Shown: positions 6,861 through 13,981 of the stretch, in pieces | How positions within the stretch are numbered: the stretch's first letter is position 1 | How the letters are laid out: every line of letters begins with the position of its first letter | Origin: a virus | Direction: 5' to 3' (one strand) | IMG/VR virus record: IMGVR_UViG_3300024999_000368 | Span: 1 to 25,131 of that record | DNA length: 25,131 nucleotides | Notes under the pieces: generated by a model | The model's input: the letters and a program-made list of their open reading frames with translations, nothing else | Databases searched by the model: none | What the model was told of the DNA's origin: nothing | Translations under genes and position numbers: made by a program

Positions 6861-8408
6861 TTAAATAATATTAGTACAATATTCTCTAAACTTAATAACT
6901 TCTCTATAATTTCTTTCACTTAATATTATTTTTAATTCTTTATTAGTAAACATATGACACAAACAAGCATTAAAACAATCTATACAATTCTTATCACAAA
7001 TATTAAATGATTTATCATTGTTAATAAGATTTTCATCTTTTTTATCTTCACCAATTTCATTTATTACACCCGATAGGTTAACTACATACCTATTAGTTTC
7101 TGTAATTGGTTTGCCTAATTTTGTATTAAATTTTGTTATTTCACTTCTATTTACTATTATTAATCCTAAATCTTCTAATTCACGTACTATCTTTATCAAT
7201 GTCTTTTTAGTTAATCCAGTAACTTCTACCATCTGATTATAAGACATATAAAATATACCATTTTTAGTTGCATATCTTTTACTATGTATAAGTAACGAAT
7301 ATAAAACTAATCTATTATTCTTACCTTTTATTTTAATAATCTCTGTTATTTCTTCCATAGTAATATTAATATCAATATTTTTAATTACAAAACTACAATT
7401 ATTACTATAAACATATTCAGCAATTTCATTAATATCTAAAATTATTGCTTCCCATTTAGTTGTATAAGTAGTTTTATCTTGTTGTTCCATCCATTGAATA
7501 GCATATTCTTTCGCAACTTCTTGTGAAAAACCTACATGTTTATAATATTTAATAATGTTAAATAAAGCATTATGTCTTGAACCAGTAATTTGTAACCCAT
7601 TATGTATTAAATCTAAAACTTTATCAATTGTATATTTTTCATCAATATTATTTTTATATTCTGGTAATGATTTATGCTTTTCAGTTATTTCTTCAATATC
7701 ATATTGTTGTTTAGGAGTAATAGGAATATCATTTTCTTTTTCTAATATATTTAATAATATTTCTTTTGGCATTTGTTCAATAGATAAAACATAATCATAC
7801 TTTTTAATAGGTTTCAAACTTTTACTATAATCACAAAACCAACAGACATTATTAGTTTTTAAATTTATCCCTAATGGTAATTTAACTCCTAGAACACTAT
7901 TTGTTTTTGTAATACATGGTCTTAATTCTATATCTCCATATTTTTTAAGGTTAATTAAGTCAAATTCATTGAGGACTATATTATATAATTTTTCTACATC
8001 AGTATTATATACAGGTTGATCAAAGAAAACTTCTACATGATATCCTTTTGAACCACTTAAACTAATATGAATATATTTACCTAATATACCTAAATTATGT
8101 AAAGCATCAACTATTTTATAAACTGCCCACTTACAATAATTTTCATCATTTATATCAACGTCAAAACAAATAAAGGAAGTAATTATACTCCCTGAAAATA
8201 CTCCTATAATTCTCTTTTGTCTTAAATGCTCCAATATAATAGAATCTTTTAAAGTGTATTTATTTTCTTTATAAGTTACAATATTCTTTTCATTATTATA
8301 ATATTGCTCTATAAATCTTTTTCTATATGTAATATAAAGTTTACTAATTGCTTGTGCAATTTTAATTCCATCTTTAATATATATTTTATTATTTGTTTCT
8401 TTTTCCAC
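6861..8408 (-). CDS. Archaeo-eukaryotic-type primase with C-terminal winged helix
   Basis: A 515-residue replication protein. Residues ~60-200 carry AEP-superfamily motifs: FDVD at 82-85 (metal-binding D83 and D85), SGSKGYHVE at 118-126 with H124, DIELRP at 159-164, and GVKLPLGINLKTN at 174-186. The last resembles the motif III block of the TOTE-type AEP domain, but with Asn where many relatives have His. Residues ~270-340 resemble a primase C-terminal helical module (HNALFNIIKYYKHVGFS). Residues ~375-445 form a winged helix (SYNQMVEVTGLTKKTLIKIVRELEDLGLI). A Cys cluster (C471, C475, C478, C482, C484) may bind zinc or an Fe-S centre. The start is GTG 8408, directly after an in-frame TGA, with an AAAGGA site 14 bases upstream, which is long. 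Likely role: replication primase/initiator. Confidence 0.75.
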   Translation of the reverse strand: MEKETNNKIYIKDGIKIAQAISKLYITYRKRFIEQYYNNEKNIVTYKENKYTLKDSIILEHLRQKRIIGVFSGSIITSFICFDVDINDENYCKWAVYKIVDALHNLGILGKYIHISLSGSKGYHVEVFFDQPVYNTDVEKLYNIVLNEFDLINLKKYGDIELRPCITKTNSVLGVKLPLGINLKTNNVCWFCDYSKSLKPIKKYDYVLSIEQMPKEILLNILEKENDIPITPKQQYDIEEITEKHKSLPEYKNNIDEKYTIDKVLDLIHNGLQITGSRHNALFNIIKYYKHVGFSQEVAKEYAIQWMEQQDKTTYTTKWEAIILDINEIAEYVYSNNCSFVIKNIDINITMEEITEIIKIKGKNNRLVLYSLLIHSKRYATKNGIFYMSYNQMVEVTGLTKKTLIKIVRELEDLGLIIVNRSEITKFNTKLGKPITETNRYVVNLSGVINEIGEDKKDENLINNDKSFNICDKNCIDCFNACLCHMFTNKELKIILSERNYREVIKFREYCTNII

Positions 8409-8468
8409 TCATAGATCACGATTCCTTTCTCATATCAATATTTCATATCTTATATCATTTAAATCTAT

Positions 8469-8660
8469 CTATTTATCCCTAGTACACCATTCCGTAAATG
8501 CTTTTTTAACCTCATCTGTATTTTTAAATTTAACATAAATATCACCTTTACTGCCTCTGTCAACTTTAATAGGTACAATACCTTTAGAAAAATAAAATTC
8601 AGACTGATACTGGTTATAGATGAAAACAAATTCCTTTTCATTTTTTTCTTTTGCAATCAT
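8469..8660 (-). CDS. DUF5659-like small protein (second copy type)
   Basis: A 63-residue protein from ATG 8660 (MIAKEKNEKEF), 8 bases after AGGGAG. Earlier in-frame ATGs at 8678 and 8666 lie at or before that site and are rejected. The sequence FVFIYNQYQSEFYFSKGIVPI followed by DIYVKFKNTDEVKKAFTEW shows the same strand/helix scheme as the protein at 3987-4235: a short positionally conserved Y-x-S motif, then a V-x-F strand and helix. I place it in the DUF5659-like group with less certainty. It is the first gene after the promoter at 8814-8842 and its structured leader, 60 bases ahead of the primase gene, so both may be controlled together. Confidence 0.6.
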   Translation of the reverse strand: MIAKEKNEKEFVFIYNQYQSEFYFSKGIVPIKVDRGSKGDIYVKFKNTDEVKKAFTEWCTRDK

Positions 8661-8699
8661 ATTCATATCTCCCTTCAATTTATATATTTTATTTGTGTC

Positions 8700-8750
8700 A
8701 TCTCAACACAAAAAGAGACACCATTAAGATGTCAAATTTTCTATTGAGAT
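8700..8750 (-). promoter_or_regulatory. Leader with terminator-like hairpin and enclosing helix
   Basis: Within the leader between the 8814-8842 promoter and the ATG at 8660, GACATC/GGTGTC (8733-8717) form a hairpin followed by TCTTTTT, like an intrinsic terminator. ATCTCAA (8750-8744) and TTGAGAT (8706-8700) flank it and can pair. GTGTC of the hairpin can also pair with a downstream GACAC. The arrangement suits attenuation; the signal is unknown. Confidence 0.45.
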
Positions 8751-8813
8751 AAATATATTATAGAAAAATATTAGTATAATATAATTTATATTATTAATCT
8801 ATTGACTATTGTT

Positions 8814-8842
8814 ATTATAACTCATTATAAATCATAAGTCAA
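8814..8842 (-). promoter_or_regulatory. Sigma-A promoter for the DUF5659-like/primase operon
   Basis: TTGACT (8842-8837) and TATAAT (8819-8814) are separated by exactly 17 bases on the minus strand. It lies right after the terminator at 8896-8923, so it starts a new transcript near 8807 with a ~147-nt leader. Confidence 0.8.
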
Positions 8843-8895
8843 CATATTTATTTTATTATTCTGTAAAATTTACAATTTAAATTATTTAAATAATA

Positions 8896-8923
8896 AAGAG
8901 TGAGACACAATTATCCCACTCTT
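8896..8923 (-). terminator. Rho-independent terminator
   Basis: AAGAGTGGGA pairs with TCTCACTCTT (10 pairs, one wobble) around an 8-base loop, followed by UUAUUAUUU. It starts 28 bases after the stop of the gene at 8951, the same distance as the terminator after the antirepressor, and shares its AGAGTGGGAT arm. Confidence 0.75.
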
Positions 8924-8950
8924 ATATATTCCAAACTTCTATTCTAACTA

Positions 8951-9622
8951 TTACTCTGTAATTTCAATCTTACTAACTACTTCATCCATTCTATTTTGTT
9001 CTTGTTTATTTTCTTTCCCCATTTCCTTTACTACTTTTTGTTTTTCTACTTCAAAAAACTTTTCTTGTTGTTGTTGATTAGCAAATTGTTTTAATATTTC
9101 TAGATTCTCTGGTTTAATTTTATTTAAAACCTTTGGTAAGTTATTAATTAGTTTATTCATAGATTTTTCATCAGGAATTTTATCAATAAGTTTATTTAAA
9201 CCTTTTGCGATCACACTCTCTAAACTATTTCCAATTATAATTTGTTGTTCTAATTCATCTTCGACCATATTATAAATAAAATCTAATTCATCATTATCTA
9301 TATTTTCAATAATATAATTTAATATTTTATATTGAGATAAGAAATCATAATCTTCAATAGAATTATCATCTGAAAATATTAGATTCGTATAATTTGTAAT
9401 CAGAGAAATATCACTAATCAATTTTTTGTTGAAGAAATTAATTTTTATGATCGAATTTTCATCTGTTTCTACAGAACCATTTATGATATTATCTATAATT
9501 ACTTTCTTTTCAATGGTAGAGAGATAAGGTTTAATTTCTACACCTTCTAAAATTTCTGTTATATTCCAAATTTGATTTTCTTGTAATTCTTTAATTCTCT
9601 CTCTTAAAATTTGTATTTGCAT
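8951..9622 (-). CDS. Unknown acidic helical phage protein
   Basis: A 223-residue protein starting at ATG 9622 behind CGGAGG (11-base spacing). It opens with a heptad-like helix (MQIQILRERIKELQENQIW), continues with Ile/Asn/Asp-rich helices, and ends in a Gln/Glu/Lys-rich segment (FANQQQQEKFFEVEKQKVV). No catalytic motif, signal peptide or membrane segment is visible. It sits between the 60-residue Cys protein and the terminator at 8896-8923 as the last gene of its transcript, 46 bases from its upstream neighbour. I do not recognise the family. The composition would suit a scaffold, a chaperone or a DNA-replication accessory protein, but nothing decides between them. Confidence 0.7.
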   Translation of the reverse strand: MQIQILRERIKELQENQIWNITEILEGVEIKPYLSTIEKKVIIDNIINGSVETDENSIIKINFFNKKLISDISLITNYTNLIFSDDNSIEDYDFLSQYKILNYIIENIDNDELDFIYNMVEDELEQQIIIGNSLESVIAKGLNKLIDKIPDEKSMNKLINNLPKVLNKIKPENLEILKQFANQQQQEKFFEVEKQKVVKEMGKENKQEQNRMDEVVSKIEITE

Positions 9623-9668
9623 AATGTTATAAACCTCCGTTTATTTTTATTATTTATATGTATTTTTA

Positions 9669-9851
9669 TTATTTCTTCAATTTATATTTACCACAAACTA
9701 AATTTTGTACATCATCAATTATTCTTCCTTCTAAGCTTTTTACTAAAATACTACATCTACCATCTTTGTATCTACTGCATGTGATGCATTTACTATTGAA
9801 TATTTGTAAATGTTCGTTAGTAGGGAAGATACCTACTTTTAAGCTTGACAT
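9669..9851 (-). CDS. Small four-cysteine protein
   Basis: A 60-residue protein with C22-x2-C25-x7-C33 and C53 (SKCITCSRYKDGRCS and VCGKYKLKK), a pattern suited to binding one zinc ion or an Fe-S cluster. It starts at ATG 9851, inside the last codons of the GIY-YIG gene (13-base overlap), directly after a TAA in its own frame. No Shine-Dalgarno is visible, so translation probably depends on coupling to the endonuclease gene. The overlap suggests that the endonuclease inserted just upstream and displaced the original ribosome site. Function unknown. Confidence 0.6.
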   Translation of the reverse strand: MSSLKVGIFPTNEHLQIFNSKCITCSRYKDGRCSILVKSLEGRIIDDVQNLVCGKYKLKK

Positions 9852-10591
9852 TTATCATTGGTCAATATATTATCGTAATCTTCTTTGTATATCCATTTAT
9901 AACCACCTGATGTTAATTGTTTTCCTTTGCAACATTTACATATACCATCAGATGGTGTTTTAGTTATATTACATGCTTCTAAAATAGTTGTATATGTATT
10001 TATAAAATCACCATTTAAATTAAATTGTGCTACTGCACGAGCACTAGGATTATTTGCACCTTTGTTATTTTCACTCCTTTTATATTTTTGTTCTTGCGTA
10101 TATCTTTCTTCATTTTTATATTTTTCACTTATAGTTTTTGATATTTTTAATTTATGCTCTTCAGAAAGTATTGTTCCTTTTTTTGAATTACTAATTTTTA
10201 ATTTAGTTTCCTTAGATGTTATTTTACCTTTTTCTGAATTACTAATTTTATTCTTATGTTCTTCTGAAAAATGAAGACCAGTATTGGTTCCTCCTCCATA
10301 TGCTATATTATAATAATTGTCATCAACAACAGCATTATGATTATTAATAAATTTAATTTCTAAATCATTTAATTCTTCTTTTGAATAAGCAATGGCAATT
10401 ATTTCTCTTGAAAAATATTCTTTGCCATATTTTTTAATTGCATACTTTAATCTTTTACCACTACCCAAATATAATTTCCAATGACGATCAAATATTTTTT
10501 GTCCTATATATTTTTTACCATTAATCATATTGGTAGTTATATAAACAAAACCATAAGGATTTATAATTTTAATATTTTCAACAATTTTTAT
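9839..10591 (-). CDS. GIY-YIG homing endonuclease with NUMOD-type DNA-binding motifs, apparent ATA start
   Basis: The GIY-YIG nuclease domain reads YGFVYITTN at residues 13-21 and KKYIG at 26-30, then YLGSGKRLKYAIKKYG and a helix with the catalytic-type Glu (LNDLEIKFI). Three SEEHKxKIS-like motifs follow (NUMOD3 type), then a C-terminal NUMOD1-like segment (AVAQFNLNGDFINTY, GGYKWIY). The first ATG (10528) would cut off the GFVY strand, which is essential for the fold. Extending upstream restores it and reaches ATA 10591, 9 bases after AGGAGG, with a TAA in frame at 10598-10600. I therefore annotate 250 residues. It is free-standing, between the RusA gene and the small Cys gene, and overlaps the latter by 13 bases. 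Confidence 0.85.
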   Translation of the reverse strand: MKIVENIKIINPYGFVYITTNMINGKKYIGQKIFDRHWKLYLGSGKRLKYAIKKYGKEYFSREIIAIAYSKEELNDLEIKFINNHNAVVDDNYYNIAYGGGTNTGLHFSEEHKNKISNSEKGKITSKETKLKISNSKKGTILSEEHKLKISKTISEKYKNEERYTQEQKYKRSENNKGANNPSARAVAQFNLNGDFINTYTTILEACNITKTPSDGICKCCKGKQLTSGGYKWIYKEDYDNILTNDKCQA

Positions 10592-10648
10592 TTTAAATTA
10601 CCTCCTATAATATAAGTATGAATAAAAATAAATTAAAAAAATAATTTA

Positions 10649-11080
10649 TTAATAATTTACATAAATCTCTGTTCTAGGGTGTTCTTTATCCCAACCACAT
10701 TTCAAAGTTAAACATTCTAAATGTAAAGAATCATCATCAATAATTAACTGACTAGAAGACAACCCATCCAAAATAAATTTTGGGATCGTGTTATCCAAGT
10801 CTTTGCGAATTTTGGTTTTGAAGTAACTAACAAATGTCATTGAACATTTTTCAATTTTTTTATTTGTTAATCCTTGATCTTCTACAAACCATACGATGAA
10901 ATCTTTCCATGATTGTTTTAATGCGTTCATTTGAGGACGTTTCATAATCATCCACTTATTAATTGAAGGGTGTGTGGGTTTTTCGATTGGTTTCTTTTTT
11001 CGTTTTGGATATAATTTAAAATAGTGTTCATTATATTTTTCTAAAACATCATTATCAATTACTAATTTAATTTGATTAAT
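10649..11080 (-). CDS. RusA-like Holliday junction resolvase, apparent ATT start
   Basis: The C-terminal half carries the RusA signature: KDLDN (D94, D96, N97), K101, LDGL with D105, and IIDDD (115-117), the acidic residues that hold Mg2+ in this family. From the first ATG (10951) the protein would be 100 residues and lack its N-terminal strands. In the same frame 43 more codons are open (NQIKLVIDNDVLEKYNEHYF, then KRKKKPIEKPTHPSINKW). They reach ATT codons at 11080 and 11083, just inside a TGA at 11087-11089. An AAAGTGAGTGAT site lies about 9 bases before the ATT at 11080. I annotate 143 residues, a usual RusA length. Role: resolves branched phage DNA before packaging or during recombination. 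Confidence 0.8.
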   Translation of the reverse strand: MNQIKLVIDNDVLEKYNEHYFKLYPKRKKKPIEKPTHPSINKWMIMKRPQMNALKQSWKDFIVWFVEDQGLTNKKIEKCSMTFVSYFKTKIRKDLDNTIPKFILDGLSSSQLIIDDDSLHLECLTLKCGWDKEHPRTEIYVNY

Positions 11081-11174
11081 AATTAATCACTCACTTTCTA
11101 AATTTATAAATTTAAATTTCTTAATATTTTATAATTCTAAATAATACTTAATAATCATAAAATCACAAAAAATA

Positions 11175-11197
11175 AAACCCTTGTAAATCAAGGGTTT
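11175..11197 (-). terminator. Hairpin terminator upstream of the RusA gene
   Basis: A perfect 9-bp stem AAACCCTTG/CAAGGGTTT with a 5-base loop, followed on the transcript by UAUUUUUUGU. Closely related to the hairpin at 18071-18093. Confidence 0.75.
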
Positions 11198-11265
11198 CTT
11201 CACTATCAAATCAACATAAATTACCACCAAATAACGCTTTTGTCATGAAAAATAAAAAAATATAT

Positions 11266-11318
11266 AAAAATAACTAGATAGAAGAAATATTAAACTCTAA
11301 TATTACCTAGTTATTTTT
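11266..11318 (-). terminator. Two-level bidirectional hairpin terminator
   Basis: An outer perfect 12-bp stem (AAAAATAACTAG with CTAGTTATTTTT) encloses an inner perfect 7-bp stem (AATATTA/TAATATT). U-runs are present on both strands. This is the second of three hairpins that fill the 11081-11439 gap; no gene is seen there. Confidence 0.7.
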
Positions 11319-11413
11319 ATATTACAATTATAAAATTATAATTTCAATAAATTAAATGAATAGATATGAAATACTATGTATAAAATATTCAATTGTTTTA
11401 TTAAAATATTAAT

Positions 11414-11437
11414 AAACTAACGCACCTTCGTTAGTTT
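11414..11437 (-). terminator. Terminator at the end of the adhesin operon
   Basis: A perfect 9-bp stem AAACTAACG/CGTTAGTTT with a 6-base loop starts two bases after the stop codon of the gene at 11440. The transcript continues AUUAAUAUUUU. Confidence 0.75.
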
Positions 11438-11439
11438 GG

Positions 11440-11655
11440 TTATGGTTCAATAGGTGGTTCTTCCCAATCTGGAGGAAAAGAATCTCCCAACCACACATTA
11501 CCTAAACCTATCATATAATCAATATCAATTTGTACAAAATTGAATATATTTGCCACTCTGCCATCTATCGCGGTTGGCCCTTCTGGATTTAAACCTAAAC
11601 CAGATGGCATAACCGCACTTTCAATTGCTTCTCTATTCGGGAAAATCGCATACAT
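11440..11655 (-). CDS. Small protein of the adhesion operon, unknown function
   Basis: A 71-residue acidic protein (MYAIFPNREAIESAVMPSGLGLNPEGPTAI...). It is proline-rich at its end (FPPDWEEPPIEP) and has no Cys or membrane segment. Its ATG overlaps the stop of the LamG-like gene as TAATG (one shared base), so it is translationally coupled and probably made in proportion to it. It is the last gene before a strong terminator two bases after its stop. A baseplate or fibre accessory role is inferred from the operon alone. Confidence 0.65.
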   Translation of the reverse strand: MYAIFPNREAIESAVMPSGLGLNPEGPTAIDGRVANIFNFVQIDIDYMIGLGNVWLGDSFPPDWEEPPIEP

Positions 11656-12389
11656 TATATAACCACCCCATATTCTTTTAGTTCTTTTTTGTGTATTTTA
11701 TAATTGTCCATAACTTCATAGTTACTTAACCCCCTACCATAAAATAAACCTCGATATAATTTAAATCTTGAATAACTTGCGTTCCATCTTCCCATCCATA
11801 GCGACACATTAGGAACAATTACTTGACCAAGTAATGTGTCTACGTTTTGATATTTTCCGTTCAGATATGACGTAATTACGGTAACATTTCCATTGTATTT
11901 CCAAGTACATGTATAAGTTAGATTTACGCCATAAAATAGTAGAACTCTGCCTGTTTTTGAGGTATTACCGTTAAAAAGTGTTAACCCGAATTGATTCACG
12001 GAACTTACAAAAGTTCGCATTTCACTATTATTCCCTGCATTATGGTCTGAACCTAGAACTCTTAGACCGCCATAGTTATCTATGGTCTTAAAAACAACTT
12101 CAAAAGTACCTTCCAATGAAGAAAATACATTAAGAGGTAGTGTAGTATAATCATCTGAATCATAAAATAAACAATTATTCTCCTGTAAAGGGTCTCCTGC
12201 ATCAACTCCTGTTCCGCTTCCATGCACTCCATGATTACCTTTTCCTGAGAAATCAATAAGTTGTTGTCCTGTTTGACCAAGTGCATACTGTCTACCTGGG
12301 AAATAATCAGCAAGTAATCCAGTTTTTGCGATTTCCAATTGTTTCCCTGGTAGAATAAATGAAGGTTGTTTAAATTGTGTTTGCAACAT
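11655..12389 (-). CDS. LamG / concanavalin A-like lectin-domain tail protein
   Basis: A 244-residue protein. From residue ~20 it shows the LamG-type beginning GLLADYFPG...LIDFSGKGNHGVHGSG, followed by beta-strand-rich sequence (GTFEVVFKT, GLTLFNGN, YTCTWKYNGN) and ending RFKLYRGLFYGRGLSNYEV. In such domains these strands form a jelly-roll sandwich that binds carbohydrate. In a phage adsorption operon this suggests host cell-wall sugar recognition or virion decoration. There is no signal peptide. The start overlaps the preceding stop as TAATG, and the same overlap couples it to the next gene. Base composition is less AT-rich than in the regulatory block. Confidence 0.7.
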   Translation of the reverse strand: MLQTQFKQPSFILPGKQLEIAKTGLLADYFPGRQYALGQTGQQLIDFSGKGNHGVHGSGTGVDAGDPLQENNCLFYDSDDYTTLPLNVFSSLEGTFEVVFKTIDNYGGLRVLGSDHNAGNNSEMRTFVSSVNQFGLTLFNGNTSKTGRVLLFYGVNLTYTCTWKYNGNVTVITSYLNGKYQNVDTLLGQVIVPNVSLWMGRWNASYSRFKLYRGLFYGRGLSNYEVMDNYKIHKKELKEYGVVI

Positions 12390-13621
12390 TAAACCAACTC
12401 CACTTCAATGCTCACTGATGCACCTTGTCCTGTAATTGCGTCAATTAAGACTATCATGTTTTCCGCACTGTTTACATTAAATTCAAATACTTGGTTAAAA
12501 CTTTGTCCTGGTGAACCTGACTGTAATAAAACAGTTTGTGCTTGACCATTATACCAAGTATTTTCATTCCCATTTTGAAAAAATGGAACAATAACTAATG
12601 ATGGAATCAAGCGTAAATCTCCTGATAAATTAAATTTTATATGAGCATATGCTTTCATTTTGCCTATACAGGATATAGCAGTTATTCCAGCAGGGATGTA
12701 AGCGTTGTTATATGCAAAATTTACGGAAGTTGAGGCTTGATATGTTCCTGCAACCTGAACATTCACAACGCCTGCGGAACCACCTTCGCCTACAGTCGCG
12801 ACAGCAGTAATAGCACAACCTGTAGCACGTTGCTCCTCCGTTATTCTCGCAACCCAAAGTGGTGCTGTAGTAGAAGTCGATAACAGAATATCATAATATT
12901 CTGCACCAGTTGCCTGCGGAATAGTTATATCTACACTTTTATTCACCGTTGGAGTGACTGTTACTAAAGCAGATACTCCAGCAGAACCATAAGAATTTCC
13001 AGGGACAACACCAATTCCATGAGCAACTGCCGTAAGCGAACCTGCCGTTGCTGGTTGGTCTGCTGCAGTTATTGTGATTACTGGAACTTTATCCGCTGTA
13101 GTTACATTTGTTCGATGTGCTACTACCGAACCTCTATTACCAGTTATTTTCATACTCCCCGGACTAGCATCAGTGAATATCTCTGTTCCACTTGCATTTT
13201 TATTCACTACACTAGAACCAATAGATCCACTAAAAGGTTCTGCCTTACCAACAATAGTAATACTAGTACCAGAAGTCCAAGTTACAACAGCACGAATCTT
13301 ATTTAACCCTTTACAATTAATTTCAAACAAACCTGTATTAGTAGTTGATAAAACATTAATTCCTAAATTTCTATCATAAGCAGAAACAACTCCAAAATTA
13401 GTTCCATTAACACTACCAAAAAATGTAACAGTTGCTACAAATGTACCAGTAATTTGTAATGTAGTAACTCCATATCCATCGACTGTAAAATCTGTGCCAT
13501 TACCAGTTGCCGATACAGCATTTTGAAGAGTTGCAGTTGTGGATATGCCTTTTGTTAATTCTGTTCTTAGAGAATTTGTACCTCCAGATAAAATATCTGT
13601 TAAAAGAATATTTTCAGGCAA
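12389..13621 (-). CDS. Phage structural adhesin / baseplate-associated beta protein
   Basis: A 410-residue protein starting with TTG at 13621 after AAGGATGTGAT. It is rich in Thr, Val, Ala and Gly and strand-like throughout. Residues ~45-130 form a beta-sandwich-like unit (VTTLQITGTFVATVTFFGSVNG). The middle (~175-285) is a repeat-like region with PVITITAADQPATAGSL, then SVDITIPQATGAEYYDILLS, resembling fibronectin/Ig-like phage domains. The C-terminal ~110 residues form another strand-rich unit (AYAHIKFNLSGDLRLIPSLVIVPFF). It has no Cys-rich or enzymatic motif. Nucleotides around 12700-13200 are clearly richer in G and C than neighbouring genes, suggesting recent acquisition. It is coupled to the lectin-like gene by TAATG. 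Role in host binding is inferred from operon position. Confidence 0.6.
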   Translation of the reverse strand: MPENILLTDILSGGTNSLRTELTKGISTTATLQNAVSATGNGTDFTVDGYGVTTLQITGTFVATVTFFGSVNGTNFGVVSAYDRNLGINVLSTTNTGLFEINCKGLNKIRAVVTWTSGTSITIVGKAEPFSGSIGSSVVNKNASGTEIFTDASPGSMKITGNRGSVVAHRTNVTTADKVPVITITAADQPATAGSLTAVAHGIGVVPGNSYGSAGVSALVTVTPTVNKSVDITIPQATGAEYYDILLSTSTTAPLWVARITEEQRATGCAITAVATVGEGGSAGVVNVQVAGTYQASTSVNFAYNNAYIPAGITAISCIGKMKAYAHIKFNLSGDLRLIPSLVIVPFFQNGNENTWYNGQAQTVLLQSGSPGQSFNQVFEFNVNSAENMIVLIDAITGQGASVSIEVELV

Positions 13622-13688
13622 AATTTATCACATCCTTAATATAATTTAGTAGTTATTATAGATTAGAATATTTTAATATTTTATTAAT

Positions 13689-13859
13689 TTAAACCCAAAC
13701 TCTATCAATATTGTTTGTAACTGTGACATTAAATAATAAATTAAAAAAACCTCCAATTGACATATTGTTAATTGGAGTGGTAGTAATAATTTGATTATTT
13801 ATATTTATGTTTTGAGTTAAATTTATTTGTTCATTGTTTCCTAACCAAACGTAATTCAT
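13689..13859 (-). CDS. Small 56-residue protein between adhesin and coiled-coil genes
   Basis: An open frame of 56 codons from ATG 13859 (MNYVWLGNNEQINLTQNINI) to TAA at 13689. It has a good ribosome site, GCGAGGTGAT, with proper spacing, in an otherwise uncoding gap. The product is Asn/Ile/Thr-rich with no membrane segment and ends NNIDRVWV. The ribosome site and in-operon position support a real gene. Function unknown; a small baseplate or fibre accessory protein is a guess. Confidence 0.6.
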   Translation of the reverse strand: MNYVWLGNNEQINLTQNININNQIITTTPINNMSIGGFFNLLFNVTVTNNIDRVWV

Positions 13860-13939
13860 GAAATATCACCTCGCAAATTCTTTATAAATAAAAGTTTATA
13901 ATTTAATAATATTAAAATAAAATAAATTAAATGGAACAA

Positions 13940-13981
13940 TTTATTTGGTTTTTATACCCAATAAATACTAAATTCATTTAG
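13940..13981 (-). terminator. Pair of weak hairpins after the gene at 13982
   Basis: CTAAAT/ATTTAG (13968-13981) directly follows the stop codon, then TTTATT-x-GG/CC-x-AATAAA (13966-13940). The U-run is poor, so read-through into the small gene at 13859 is likely. Confidence 0.35.

Noticed and set aside
9658-10274. Plus-strand hydrophobic frames at 9658-9963 and 9927-10274
   Set aside because: They arise from antisense reading of Lys/Asn-rich GIY-YIG codons; no ribosome sites.
13074-13379. 101-codon plus-strand frame opposite the adhesin gene
   Set aside because: A shadow of the strand-rich minus-strand gene: no ribosome site, and every supported gene is on the other strand.
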